Origin: Clostridiaceae bacterium
GTDB lineage: Bacteria; Bacillota; Clostridia; DSM-8532
Direction of reading: 5' to 3'
DNA: 64,000 nucleotides
NCBI GenBank assembly: GCA_012840245.1
Contig: DULR01000025.1
Coordinates: 1-64,000 of the forward strand
A program made the translations under genes and the position numbers. Positions 30,702 through 38,577 of this stretch are shown here, in pieces; position 1 is the stretch's first letter; the number at the start of each line of letters is the position of its first letter. The notes beneath the pieces were generated by a model. It saw nothing but the letters and a program-made list of their open reading frames with translations, had not been told where the DNA came from and did no database searches.

Positions 30702-30866
30702 TTGACATGTATTGTATCTTTCATACAATTGTGCTAGAATAATATCAGGAATACAAGTAAATATGCACAAAGTGAAAATATAATACAATACCACCAATCT
30801 TAATAATGCAGTTAATAATTCTACCATATGAAAAACCCAATGTCAACAATTGAACACTGGGTTTTT
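30702..30866 (+). ncRNA. Candidate small RNA divergent to rpoB leader
   Basis: On the plus strand TTGACA at 30702, a 16-base spacer and TACAAT at 30724 form a near-perfect promoter. About 100 bases further is a hairpin with a T-run. No reading frame fits between. If the promoter is used, the product is an RNA of about 130 bases that is antisense to the rpoB leader, or upstream of it, depending on where rpoB transcription begins. The promoter overlaps a 7-bp palindrome (ATTGTAT/ATACAAT). The call rests on these signals alone. Confidence 0.35.
30831..30866. terminator. Bidirectional hairpin terminator between rpoB leader and upstream genes
   Basis: AAAAACCCAATGT pairs with ACACTGGGTTTTT around a ten-base loop (one mismatch). 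Both strands leave a T-run after the stem, so it can end minus-strand transcripts from the glcK-truA side and plus-strand transcripts from the candidate small RNA. The rest of the 30536-30986 gap holds the rpoB leader, including a short direct repeat of GACTGGAT; I saw no gene and no convincing rpoB promoter. Confidence 0.8.
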
Positions 30867-30986
30867 GTTAAATTGAGGTTTCAATTTAATTGCTTTTATA
30901 TTATACCGAGATCCCGTTAAAATCGAGCAAACTTTCGTTTGCTTTTTTATTTTTGTCGGGCTTTGTCACGCACTGCATCATATTTT

Positions 30987-31244
30987 CTATTCGAGCCTGA
31001 TTTCAAACCGTTCAAACACAACCGGACTGAAAAACTGATCTGCATTGAACGATGTCCTTCTGAACCTTACATACTCCCGCGTATTTTTCGAAAGCCACAT
31101 CGGAACTTCGATGGAAAGCAGGGAACACAATTCCACAAAGCATTTTTCCAGCCTTTCCTGATATGTGCCTTCGGCGTCGTCAACTTCGTATGTCTTTTCC
31201 ATCAGAGTCGTGGTCCCTTTTATTAATTTCCCGCTCAGCTTCAT
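30987..31244 (-). CDS. Small conserved protein of unknown function
   Basis: An 85-residue protein starting MKLSGKLIKG. It is probably soluble and mixed alpha/beta, with PMWLSKNTREYVRFRRTSF and FERFEIRLE near the end. I recall similar short proteins in Clostridia but no function. The track ORF starts at 31283, but that extension runs into a dispersed repeat. The ATG at 31244, with a weak GGGA upstream, is more likely. It follows truA on the same strand across a repeat of about 70 bases and ends 120 bases before the bidirectional terminator. Confidence 0.65.
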   Translation of the reverse strand: MKLSGKLIKGTTTLMEKTYEVDDAEGTYQERLEKCFVELCSLLSIEVPMWLSKNTREYVRFRRTSFNADQFFSPVVFERFEIRLE

Positions 31245-31273
31245 TATAATTCCCACACTTTCCAAAGTGATAG

Positions 31274-31345
31274 CCCGTGTCATTCTGAGGGAGCAGGCGA
31301 CAAAGCTGCCTGCGGACGAAGAATCTTTAATGCGGGTATTCCCGC
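31274..31345. repeat. GTCATTCTGAG-type dispersed repeat with adjoining hairpin
   Basis: CCCGTGTCATTCTGAGGGAG begins the element, a small inverted repeat GGCGACAAAGC...GCCTGCGG fills the middle, and GGACGAAGAATCTTTAA closes it. A short hairpin GCGGG/CCCGC at 31333-31345 lies between it and the truA stop and may act as a weak terminator. The related copies are at 15.4 and 33.9 kb. Confidence 0.7.
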
Positions 31346-31352
31346 TGATCCT

Positions 31353-32087
31353 TTAATAAAATACTTCCATCAGATACAGCCCATACGGCGGGGCAGTAAT
31401 ACCCAGCAGGTTCCTGTCTCCGCTTCTGATGGCCTCCGATATGATGTCCGGCGTCAAACGCCCTTTCCCGATATAAGCCATGGTTCCGACCATTATTCTT
31501 ACCATATTATATAAAAATCCGTCGCCTTTGATGTCGTATATATATAAGTCTCCGTCTTTTCTCCATTCTGAGTGGAACATGGTCCTGTCGAAGGTTTTCA
31601 CGTTATGCCCAGAAGCGCAGAACGCCTTGAAGTCGTGATGCCCCAGGATCAATCGGGCAGCTTCGTTCATGGCTTTGATGTCAAGCTTCTCCCTGATATG
31701 CCAGGCTCTCTTCGCCCATAATGCGGATCTCTGGGGTCTGTTGATGATGATGTACCTGTAATGCTTGCCTTTTGCTGAGAATCGGGCATGGAAGCCTTCA
31801 TCGACCTCCTCCGACGATACTATTGACACATCGTCAGGCAATAAGGCATTAAGGGCGGGAGTAAACTTCTCGGCCGGTATATTGGATGATGTGAAAAAGC
31901 TGGCTACCTGGCCATAGGCATGGACACCGCAGTCTGTTCTGCCCGCTCCGTCAGGGATCACATCTTCTCCGGTAAGCTTCCTGATGGCTTTATACAATAC
32001 TTCCTGGACACTAAGGGCATTATTCTGAATCTGCCAGCCATGGTATCCTGATCCGTCATATTCTACTGTCAGTTTGATCTTCCTCAT
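31353..32087 (-). CDS. truA: tRNA pseudouridine(38-40) synthase TruA
   Basis: Converts uridines 38-40 in the anticodon arm of many tRNAs to pseudouridine. The catalytic aspartate is in GAGRTDCGVHAYGQ, and the start VEYDGSGYHGWQIQ is typical. At 244 residues the length is normal, and the conserved FLYNMVRIMVG lies near the C-terminus. In many Clostridia truA directly follows ecfT in the ribosomal cluster. Here it sits about 3 kb away, with glcK, a GNAT gene and a DUF421 gene between, and repeats at both edges. Confidence 0.97.
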   Translation of the reverse strand: MRKIKLTVEYDGSGYHGWQIQNNALSVQEVLYKAIRKLTGEDVIPDGAGRTDCGVHAYGQVASFFTSSNIPAEKFTPALNALLPDDVSIVSSEEVDEGFHARFSAKGKHYRYIIINRPQRSALWAKRAWHIREKLDIKAMNEAARLILGHHDFKAFCASGHNVKTFDRTMFHSEWRKDGDLYIYDIKGDGFLYNMVRIMVGTMAYIGKGRLTPDIISEAIRSGDRNLLGITAPPYGLYLMEVFY

Positions 32088-32103
32088 TTTTTTATCCGGC
32101 TAA

Positions 32104-33057
32104 TCAATTCAGTTTCGGTATAAAGGCCGCTCCGACGATTCCGGCATCGTTGCCCATCTGGGCAACGACTATATGCGTAGTGGGCAGTCCTTCATTTCCA
32201 TATGTCTTTCCTCTCATTTTTTCTCTGAGAGGTATCAGCAGATTGTCTCCCTCTTTCGACACTCCTCCGCCGATAACTATGACATCGGGCTGGAATATGT
32301 TAATCATATTGGCAAGGGCTTCTGCAAAAATACTTATGTAATTGTCTATTATTTCAATGCCTGTTTTGTCACCAAGTCTTGCGGCGTCAAAAGCAGTCTT
32401 TGCATCTATATTGTCCAGGTTTCCACCGCAGAGTTCATGAATTTTGGAATCGGGATTCTTCTCTGCCGCTCTTCTTGTATCCCTGATCAGGGCAGTTGCA
32501 GCCGAATAGGCTTCCCAACAGCCTTTGCGTCCGCAGGTACAGTCTTCTCCGCCGATAATGATAACTGTATGTCCAAGCTCGCCGCCCTGACCGTTGGTTC
32601 CGGTAAAGAGTTTGTTGTTGATGACCACTCCGCCGCCAATGCCGGTTCCTATTGTAATGGTGACCGAATGTTCATATCCCTTCGCTGCGCCTGCCACGCT
32701 CTCTGCTATCGCAGCGCAGTTTGCGTCATTTTCCAGATATATCGGTACATTTATATATTTCTGAAATGCTTCTTTAATATTTACATTCTTGAAATTAAGG
32801 TTGTTGTTATACAGGATAATGCCATTTTCCCTGTCGTGTGATCCTGGGCTTCCGATACCGATGCTGTATATGTCTTTTTCAGTCAGACCGAAATCCTTCA
32901 TCAGATCAAGAACCAGCCTGCACATATCTTCGACAATTTCATCAGGCTTTCTGGTCCTTCCGGTTTTAACGCTGGCCTTTTTCACTATTTTCCCTTCATC
33001 ATCCACGATTCCTGCGGCAATATTGGTTCCGCCGAGATCTATCCCGATGTAATACAT
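32104..33057 (-). CDS. glcK: ROK-family glucokinase
   Basis: Phosphorylates glucose at the 6 position using ATP. The 317-residue protein shows the ATP phosphate loop GIDLGGTNIAAG, the catalytic region LENDANCAAIAES, and the ROK zinc motif CTCGRKGCWEAY. It has no DNA-binding domain, so it is an enzyme rather than a repressor. GAGGGGAG before the ATG supports the start. The gene runs 16 bases ahead of truA and may share its transcript. Specificity for glucose is inferred from overall similarity to Gram-positive GlcK; other hexoses are possible. Confidence 0.88.
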   Translation of the reverse strand: MYYIGIDLGGTNIAAGIVDDEGKIVKKASVKTGRTRKPDEIVEDMCRLVLDLMKDFGLTEKDIYSIGIGSPGSHDRENGIILYNNNLNFKNVNIKEAFQKYINVPIYLENDANCAAIAESVAGAAKGYEHSVTITIGTGIGGGVVINNKLFTGTNGQGGELGHTVIIIGGEDCTCGRKGCWEAYSAATALIRDTRRAAEKNPDSKIHELCGGNLDNIDAKTAFDAARLGDKTGIEIIDNYISIFAEALANMINIFQPDVIVIGGGVSKEGDNLLIPLREKMRGKTYGNEGLPTTHIVVAQMGNDAGIVGAAFIPKLN

Positions 33058-33222
33058 AGATTTCTCCCCTCAACCATTTTATTTTAGCTTTTATACGTAA
33101 AAATCCTCACCCTGCACTAAATTGCTACTTCACATTTTATGATATAATACAAAATGGGTCAATAATCATTATATATATGTCTTTTATGTATTTGATATAA
33201 GATTTTTTGGAGATGTTTTGAC

Positions 33223-33768
33223 ATGATAATAGGAAAAAATGTTGTATTGCGTACCATATATCCCCATGAAGTCGAACATGTTTATGAGCTTATAGCCAGT
33301 ATAAATACAAAAGGCCGCTTTTGGCATCTTAATTTTCCTTCATCAGGAGAGTTTGTGAAAGAGTTCAACCGAACAGGATTCTGGAGCGTAGATGAAGGCC
33401 GCATGCTGATTTTGACCCATCAGGGGGAATATTTAGGTGAAATACTTTATTTCAGAGGTCTGGATTATCAGTCAGGTTATGAAGTAGGGTATGAGCTATT
33501 CAGTCCACAGTATCAGGGCCGCGGGTATATGAGCGAAGCTCTGCTGCTTTTCTGCGCTTACATGTTTTCCATCCGTCCCATAAACAGGATCCAGGTAAAC
33601 ATGATGGAAGGGAATATTGCAAGCGAAAGAGTTGCGATAAAATGCGGGTTTACTTATGAAGGCACCATGAGGAAGGCTACGTTCAATCAGGGCGAGTATC
33701 ATAATCTGAAGCTTTACTCGTTATTGCGGGAAGAGTGCCCTCCTCTCGAAAGTCTTTTAAGAAAATAA
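33223..33768 (+). CDS. GNAT-family N-acetyltransferase
   Basis: The 181-residue protein has the RimJ/RimL-like pattern: a strand at VVLRTIYPHEVEHVYELI, the acetyl-CoA loop region SPQYQGRGYMSEALLL, and the NRIQVNMMEGNIASERVAIKCGF block shared by this group. RimJ/L relatives acetylate protein N-termini, antibiotics or small molecules, so the substrate is open. A TATAAT box lies about 75 bases upstream, at 33143, with a poor -35. It diverges from glcK and is followed by 445 bases of repeats. Confidence 0.85.
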   Translation: MIIGKNVVLRTIYPHEVEHVYELIASINTKGRFWHLNFPSSGEFVKEFNRTGFWSVDEGRMLILTHQGEYLGEILYFRGLDYQSGYEVGYELFSPQYQGRGYMSEALLLFCAYMFSIRPINRIQVNMMEGNIASERVAIKCGFTYEGTMRKATFNQGEYHNLKLYSLLREECPPLESLLRK

Positions 33769-33816
33769 TGTTTCACGATCATGGGCTGATCTTTCTGCAT
33801 ATTTGATTCATTCGAA

Positions 33817-33845
33817 TGAGTCAAATTCTCCGTCCCCAAAACTCA
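33817..33845. repeat. Single GGGGACGG-core hairpin
   Basis: On the minus strand TGAGTTTTGGGGACGGAG, then AATTTG and ACTCA. It is almost identical to the two units beside hisE, 18 kb away, including the TGAGT/ACTCA arms. The 33769-34213 gap contains this unit, the two repeats listed next, and no gene. Confidence 0.8.
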
Positions 33846-33916
33846 AACAAATAAGTCCAGCAATAAGGATGAACTACGGGTCTCACTGAGTGCTCTAAAT
33901 GATATCTTTAGCGCAA

Positions 33917-34013
33917 AACCCGTGTCATCCTGAGCGAAGCGCAGCGGAGTCGAAGGATCTTTTTAATAAGATTCTTCGTCGCAGCGACTTTATGTCGTTT
34001 CTCCTCATAATGA
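33917..34013. repeat. Two facing GTCATTCTGAG-type repeats forming a hairpin
   Basis: CCCGTGTCATCCTGAGCGAAG starts the left copy and GAAGGATCTTTTTAAT ends it. A right copy, inverted, starts AAGATTCTTCG and ends TCATAATGACAT. The two can pair along most of their length. Confidence 0.75.
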
Positions 34014-34068
34014 CATGGTTAGGCTTCGCAGCAGAAAATCACGTTATTAATCGCATTAATAAAACAAT

Positions 34069-34126
34069 GTGCACGAAGGTCCGTCCCTATGACAATATGT
34101 TGTCAACAGAACCGTCCCCGTGACAA
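34069..34126. repeat. Two GGGGACGG-core hairpin units with TTGTCA arms
   Basis: The right unit has arms TTGTCA (34100) and TGACAA (34121) around ACCGTCCCC. The left unit has GGTCCGTCCC ending in TATGACAA. The core matches the other copies, but the arms are a different word from TGAGT/ACTCA. Confidence 0.75.
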
Positions 34127-34213
34127 CGTGACAATGAATAATTAGATGCCAAAGGATAAAAATATTGTTGCATCGACCATTAGAATTTTTCCTTCGAAAG
34201 GTTTGCGTATCCT

Positions 34214-34900
34214 ATGGTATCCCAGATCATAGCCAAGACTGTCTTCATGTATCTGGTAATAATAATATCAATGAGGCTGATGGGAAAGCGCCAGATAGGA
34301 CAGCTTCAGCCTTTTGAATTCGCTATTGCCGTGATGATATCGGATCTTGCTGTCATGCCCTTATCTGACGAAGGCAAGAATTTCCTGCATGGTTTGATTC
34401 CGATTTTCGTTTTGGTATTATGTCAGGTGTTGCTATCTTTTCTTTCTGTCAAAGGCGTACGGATAAGGGAAATCATATGCGGGAAACCAATCCTTCTGAT
34501 CCGTAACGGCAAACTGCTGGAGAAAAACATGAGAAAGGAATTGTATACTATAAACGATCTGACCGAACAACTAAGATTCAACAGTATACAATGTGTCGGT
34601 GATGTTGAATACGGGATCCTGGAGACCAATGGCCAGTTAAGCGTGTTTCTGAAAAGTGAGAAGAGACCTGTCACTCCTGAAGATCTTGGTTTGAAGACTT
34701 CCGAGGAAAAATTATGCTACGATGTCATAATTGACGGAAAATTGATCGGAAGGACTCTCGACCGCCTGAATTTGAAACGGGAGTGGGTGGATCAGGCCCT
34801 GAAAGATTATGGAGTCAATGATTACGAGCAGGTATTCTATGCCTATATAGACAGCAGCATGAAACTGCAGGTGCAAAAAAAAGGGGAGTATCTTGAATAA
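34214..34900 (+). CDS. DUF421-family membrane protein, YetF-like
   Basis: The 228-residue protein has two or three N-terminal helices, with RLMGKRQIGQLQPFEFAIAVMISDLAVMPL between them, the family's hallmark. A cytoplasmic alpha/beta domain follows, with PILLIRNGKLLEKNMRKE and INDLTEQLRFNSI. In Bacillus, YetF-type proteins occur in spore-forming species, and some relatives are spore germination or envelope proteins. No role can be fixed here. A GAAAGG lies rather far before the ATG, so the start is not certain. It converges on an 86-residue gene with eight bases between stops. Confidence 0.85.
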   Translation: MVSQIIAKTVFMYLVIIISMRLMGKRQIGQLQPFEFAIAVMISDLAVMPLSDEGKNFLHGLIPIFVLVLCQVLLSFLSVKGVRIREIICGKPILLIRNGKLLEKNMRKELYTINDLTEQLRFNSIQCVGDVEYGILETNGQLSVFLKSEKRPVTPEDLGLKTSEEKLCYDVIIDGKLIGRTLDRLNLKREWVDQALKDYGVNDYEQVFYAYIDSSMKLQVQKKGEYLE

Positions 34901-34907
34901 ACCTTGC

Positions 34908-35168
34908 TTACAGCCTCTTCCCCGAGCTGCTAAGCAGATTTTCCACTATTGCCTTCATTATTTCCAGCTCGACCTGCTTGATGTCGATTTTATCGATATA
35001 TTTGTTTATGGTTTCTGAATACTCAACATTGACCCTTGGTGGTTTTCTGGAAACAGAAACCAGTTCATTTCTGAATTTTACAGTCCCGTCGTCATAACTT
35101 ACTCTGACCTGGAAATGCGGATCAAAGCTTTTTTCCTTTACAACCTCCGCTCTTATGTCGATTTTCAA
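34908..35168 (-). CDS. Small protein of unknown function downstream of ecfT
   Basis: An 86-residue soluble protein, mixed strands then a C-terminal helix (KIDIKQVELEIMKAIVENLL). Not recognised. It starts at a TTG with GGGGGT seven bases upstream and has its own promoter (TTGATT, 17 bases, TAAAAT). It is therefore transcribed separately from ecfT even though it lies downstream on the same strand. Confidence 0.6.
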   Translation of the reverse strand: MKIDIRAEVVKEKSFDPHFQVRVSYDDGTVKFRNELVSVSRKPPRVNVEYSETINKYIDKIDIKQVELEIMKAIVENLLSSSGKRL

Positions 35169-35209
35169 AGCATTACCCCCATCTGCAAAATGTGCATTTT
35201 TCCTTTAAC

Positions 35210-35238
35210 ATTTTACTTATTCCGTTGAAAAAAATCAA
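35210..35238 (-). promoter_or_regulatory. Sigma-A-type promoter of the 86-residue gene
   Basis: On the minus strand TTGATT, a 17-base spacer and TAAAAT. The -10 lies about 40 bases before the TTG start. It begins seven bases after the ecfT stop. Confidence 0.6.
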
Positions 35239-35244
35239 TAGTTC

Positions 35245-36045
35245 TCATTTTATAAACCTTATACCAAGCAATAAAACGAGATATATGAACCCGATCACCG
35301 TCACCGTACCATCCAGATTAGTGAAATGTATCGATTTGAGCCTGGTTCTGCCCTTGCCCCCGTGATAGCATCTCGATTCCATTGCTTCTGCCAGTTCATC
35401 GGCCCTTTTGAAGGCACTTACGAACAATGGGACCAGTACGGGAATGAAACTTTTTATTCTTGAGAAAATACTGCCCGTATCGAAATCGGCCCCTCTCGAT
35501 GCCTGTGCCTTCATAATGCGCTCTGTTTCCTCCATCAGGGTAGGAATGAACCTCAAGGCTATGGACATCATCATGGCTATTTCATGGGCCGGCACGCCGA
35601 TTCTCCCGAAAGGTTTCAGAAGCTTTTCTATTCCGTCGGTCATTGTCATCGGCGTTGTGGTCAGCGTCATCAAGGATGCGGTCACAACAAGTATCACCAG
35701 CCTGCAGAATAGCTTGACTGCCGCTATTATACCCTCATATGTTATCCTGACCGGACCTATTGTCAGCATTGGTGTTCCTCCGGTAAGGAATATGTTCAGG
35801 ATCGCTGTGATCGCCAGAATAAACAGCAGCGGTTTTAAACCTTTCAGTGTTTGCCTGACTGGAATACCGCTGACGATGAGCAGAATCAATGTCAGCGCTC
35901 CCATCATCACATATTCCTGCCATGTGTTTATCAAAAAGGTGACGACCATGAGCAGCATGGTCCAGAGGATCTTTGTCCTTGGATCAAGACGATGGAGTAT
36001 CGAATTTCCCGGGACATATTGTCCTAATGTTATGTTGCCGATCAT
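35245..36045 (-). CDS. ecfT: ECF transporter transmembrane protein EcfT
   Basis: The membrane coupling subunit of an energy-coupling factor transporter for vitamins or metal ions. The 266-residue protein has several helices and the two signature coupling segments, ASRGADFD and ESRCYHGGKGRTR, in the Ala-Arg-Gly arrangement that engages the ATPases. It overlaps the ATPase gene by four bases (ATGA). Substrate-binding S components are encoded elsewhere; several may share this module. This is the usual place for ecfT, next to the ribosomal operon. Confidence 0.95.
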   Translation of the reverse strand: MIGNITLGQYVPGNSILHRLDPRTKILWTMLLMVVTFLINTWQEYVMMGALTLILLIVSGIPVRQTLKGLKPLLFILAITAILNIFLTGGTPMLTIGPVRITYEGIIAAVKLFCRLVILVVTASLMTLTTTPMTMTDGIEKLLKPFGRIGVPAHEIAMMMSIALRFIPTLMEETERIMKAQASRGADFDTGSIFSRIKSFIPVLVPLFVSAFKRADELAEAMESRCYHGGKGRTRLKSIHFTNLDGTVTVIGFIYLVLLLGIRFIK

Positions 36046-37844
36046 TGTACGACACCTCCTGCACGAATATGGCAGACATCGGCTATGAAATCGACAGCCT
36101 CGTCTATGGTAAGGATTGTCGGAATATCAAGCCCGGGTATTTCAAGCTGCCTGAACAGTCTGGTTATCTGCGGGACATCGAGCTTATACTTTTTCAGTTC
36201 CTCTTCCAGCTTAAAAATATTTTCGGTAGTATCGCACATGGCTATACCGCCATCGCTCATAACCGCCACCCGGTTGCAGAAGGCCGCTATTTCCTCCATA
36301 TTGTGTGAAATTATTATTATGGTCGTACCCTCTTTTTCATTAAGATTGGATAATATTCTGAATACCTCCGAGCTGCCCTGGGGATCAAGTCCGGCAGTAG
36401 GTTCATCCAAAATCAGCACCTTTGGCTTCATGACCAGAACCCCTGCAATGGCTACCCTTCTTTTCTGTCCTCCCGAAAGCTCAAATGGCGATTTCTCCAG
36501 TAGTTCCGGAGATATACCAAGAAGGTCGATGGTATGGAAGACTCTTTCCTTTATTTCATCTTCACTGAGATTCAGTTTATTGAGACCAAAGATTATATCC
36601 TTGTAAACTGTCTCTTCAAAAAGCTGATGTTCGGGGTACTGAAAAATCAGCCCCACCTTCCTGCGCAGCGCTTTAAGCTCTTTTCCTTCAGCCTTCAGAC
36701 CGTCAACTTCCAATGTTCCCGAATCAGGTTTCAGGATCCCGTTTAAATGCTGGACAAGGGTGGACTTCCCTGAACCGGTCTGCCCTATGATCCCGAATCT
36801 GTCGCCTTCGTTGATTGTAAGATTTATATCTTTAAGAGCTTTTCTCTCGAATGTAGAACCAGGCATATAGGTGTGGTAAAGATTCCTGACTTTTATAATG
36901 GGGGTGCCTGTTTCATCTTTGCTCTTAAGAACAGTCCCGTCAGATTTCAATCTGTAAATCGGAGCCTTGCTTCTGCCTTTAGCAGCGAAATCCGAACCAG
37001 TCAGAAGATTTTTCATGAGTCTGATCGTTTCTTCCATGGTAACCGGCAGATGATCGGTCCTGATCCCAATCTGATTCAGTCTGTATATCAGCGCTGTGAC
37101 CTGAGGGACATCAAGTCCTGCCTGTCTTACCACTTCCACGTTCTCAAATATCTGTCTGGGCGTTCCGCTCAATATTATTCTGCCCGACTCCATAACAAAT
37201 ATCTTATCGGCTTCAACAGCCTCATCCATGTGATGGGTTATAAGCACGATGGTGATACCCTTATCCCGGTTGAGTGAGTGCAGTACATTCATGACCTCTG
37301 CACGTCCGGTGGGATCGAGCATCGAAGTAGCTTCATCAAGTACGATGCACTTCGGATTCATGGCCAGGATACCCGCAATGGCGATCCTCTGTTTCTGTCC
37401 GCCCGAAAGCATATGAGGGGCATAATCGCCATACCCTTCCATGTTGACCATCTTGAGCGATCTGTCTATCATCACTCTTATTTCTTCTGGCGGCATACCC
37501 AGATTCTCAGGCCCGAAAGCCACATCCTCTTCAACAGTAGTGGCCACGATCTGGTTGTCAGGATTCTGAAAAACAAGACCCAGAGTCTTTCTGATCTCCC
37601 ATATCATTTCACGGTTATCGGTCCTTATCCCGTCAACAATGACCGTACCTTTGCCGGGGATCAAAAGACCGTTCATCAGCCTGGCAAGAGTGGATTTGCC
37701 CGAACCGTTCCTCCCCAGAACAACAACGAAGCTGCCCTGCTCAACAGACATTGAAACGCCTTTGACTGCCTGTACTCCGGCTTCGTCCTCGCCCTGCGGC
37801 ATATATTCGTAATATACATCTTCAGTTCTGATCATCTCATTCAT
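36042..37844 (-). CDS. Fused ECF transporter ATPases, EcfA1-EcfA2 in one chain
   Basis: ECF modules normally encode two separate ATPases, EcfA1 and EcfA2. Here one ORF holds both. Half one has GRNGSGKST, LSGGQKQRIAIAG and VLDEATSMLDP; half two has GQTGSGKST, LSGGQKRRVAIAG and LILDEPTAGLDP. A linker of about 60 residues joins them, and both halves keep all catalytic motifs. GGTGA before the ATG at 37844 sets the start. The track ORF begins at 38009, but its first 55 codons lie in repeat DNA. The fused chain would tie the two ATPases into a fixed pair beneath EcfT. Confidence 0.92.
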   Translation of the reverse strand: MNEMIRTEDVYYEYMPQGEDEAGVQAVKGVSMSVEQGSFVVVLGRNGSGKSTLARLMNGLLIPGKGTVIVDGIRTDNREMIWEIRKTLGLVFQNPDNQIVATTVEEDVAFGPENLGMPPEEIRVMIDRSLKMVNMEGYGDYAPHMLSGGQKQRIAIAGILAMNPKCIVLDEATSMLDPTGRAEVMNVLHSLNRDKGITIVLITHHMDEAVEADKIFVMESGRIILSGTPRQIFENVEVVRQAGLDVPQVTALIYRLNQIGIRTDHLPVTMEETIRLMKNLLTGSDFAAKGRSKAPIYRLKSDGTVLKSKDETGTPIIKVRNLYHTYMPGSTFERKALKDINLTINEGDRFGIIGQTGSGKSTLVQHLNGILKPDSGTLEVDGLKAEGKELKALRRKVGLIFQYPEHQLFEETVYKDIIFGLNKLNLSEDEIKERVFHTIDLLGISPELLEKSPFELSGGQKRRVAIAGVLVMKPKVLILDEPTAGLDPQGSSEVFRILSNLNEKEGTTIIIISHNMEEIAAFCNRVAVMSDGGIAMCDTTENIFKLEEELKKYKLDVPQITRLFRQLEIPGLDIPTILTIDEAVDFIADVCHIRAGGVVQ

Positions 37845-37864
37845 CAGGTTCACCATAAAAACTA

Positions 37865-37932
37865 ACACAGGGGGACGGTTCCTCTGTGTCCGCAAATTCC
37901 GGAACAGAACACAGAAGAACCGTCCCCTTGTG
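37865..37932. repeat. Facing pair of GGGGACGG-core hairpins with ACACAG arms
   Basis: The left unit has ACACAG and CTGTGT around GGGGACGGTTC. The right unit is its inverse, with ACACAG, GAACCGTCCCC and TTGTG. The two together make a larger palindrome, as at the left edge of the window. The unit fills the space between rplQ and the EcfA gene, so it may lie in their shared transcript. Confidence 0.8.
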
Positions 37933-37961
37933 CCCTGTTCCCTTGTGTTCTCACAAATGCT

Positions 37962-37997
37962 AATAATGGAGAACAGTACGACCCGCTCTCCATTATT
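37962..37997 (-). terminator. Hairpin after rplQ
   Basis: AATAATGGAGA pairs perfectly with TCTCCATTATT over a 14-base loop, 24 bases past the rplQ stop. No long T-run follows on the minus strand, so it may be a processing or stabilising hairpin instead of a full terminator; read-through into ecfA is likely. Confidence 0.55.
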
Positions 37998-38020
37998 GTC
38001 AACAATCATTTTTGTTTCAA

Positions 38021-38548
38021 TTATACCAGTTCAAGCACTACAATATCGGCACCGTCACCACGTCTTGCGCCAATCTTGTAGGTACGGGTGTAACCGCCTT
38101 TTCTGTCCTTATACTTAGGAGCAATCTCATCGAACAATTTGTTCGTCAGGCTTATTGTCTTGCCCTTCTCATCTTTTACCCTGTAGACCCAGTTCATAAT
38201 GAGACGTCTTGCAGCCAGGCGTGAAGGAGCGTCAACCGTTTTAAGCTCGGTCTTTGTTTCTCTTTCAACGACCTCATACTTCTTACCGTTCTTTGATGTT
38301 ACGGTCTTAAGTATCTTGCGGCCTTTGCTGTCCAAAACCGGAGCGCTTACAGTAACATTTCTGGAAGCCGTGAAATTGTCGCATTCCTTAACTGCGATTG
38401 TTATAAGCTTTTCAACTATATCTCTGACTTCCTTTGCTCTGGTTTCAGTTGTCTCAATACGTCCATGCTGGATCAGAGAGGTTACCAGTCCTTTCAACAT
38501 TGCCTTACGCTGGTCCGTAGGTCTTCCTAATTTTCTATTTGCAGGCAT
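38021..38548 (-). CDS. rplQ: Ribosomal protein L17
   Basis: Large-subunit protein at the mouth of the exit tunnel. The start [21 protein letters not shown] is typical. At 175 residues it is longer than the 115-130 of most L17. The extra part is a lysine-rich insert in the middle (about residues 70-115), before the conserved [16 protein letters not shown]. Clostridial L17 proteins with such inserts are known to me. Last gene of the alpha cluster. Confidence 0.97.
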   Translation of the reverse strand: MPANRKLGRPTDQRKAMLKGLVTSLIQHGRIETTETRAKEVRDIVEKLITIAVKECDNFTASRNVTVSAPVLDSKGRKILKTVTSKNGKKYEVVERETKTELKTVDAPSRLAARRLIMNWVYRVKDEKGKTISLTNKLFDEIAPKYKDRKGGYTRTYKIGARRGDGADIVVLELV

Positions 38549-38577
38549 TTTGCATCCTCCCTATAAATCCGTTATTA

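Noticed and set aside
32173-32841. 222-codon ORF antisense to glcK
   Set aside because: Shadow of an intact ROK kinase gene; no start signal.
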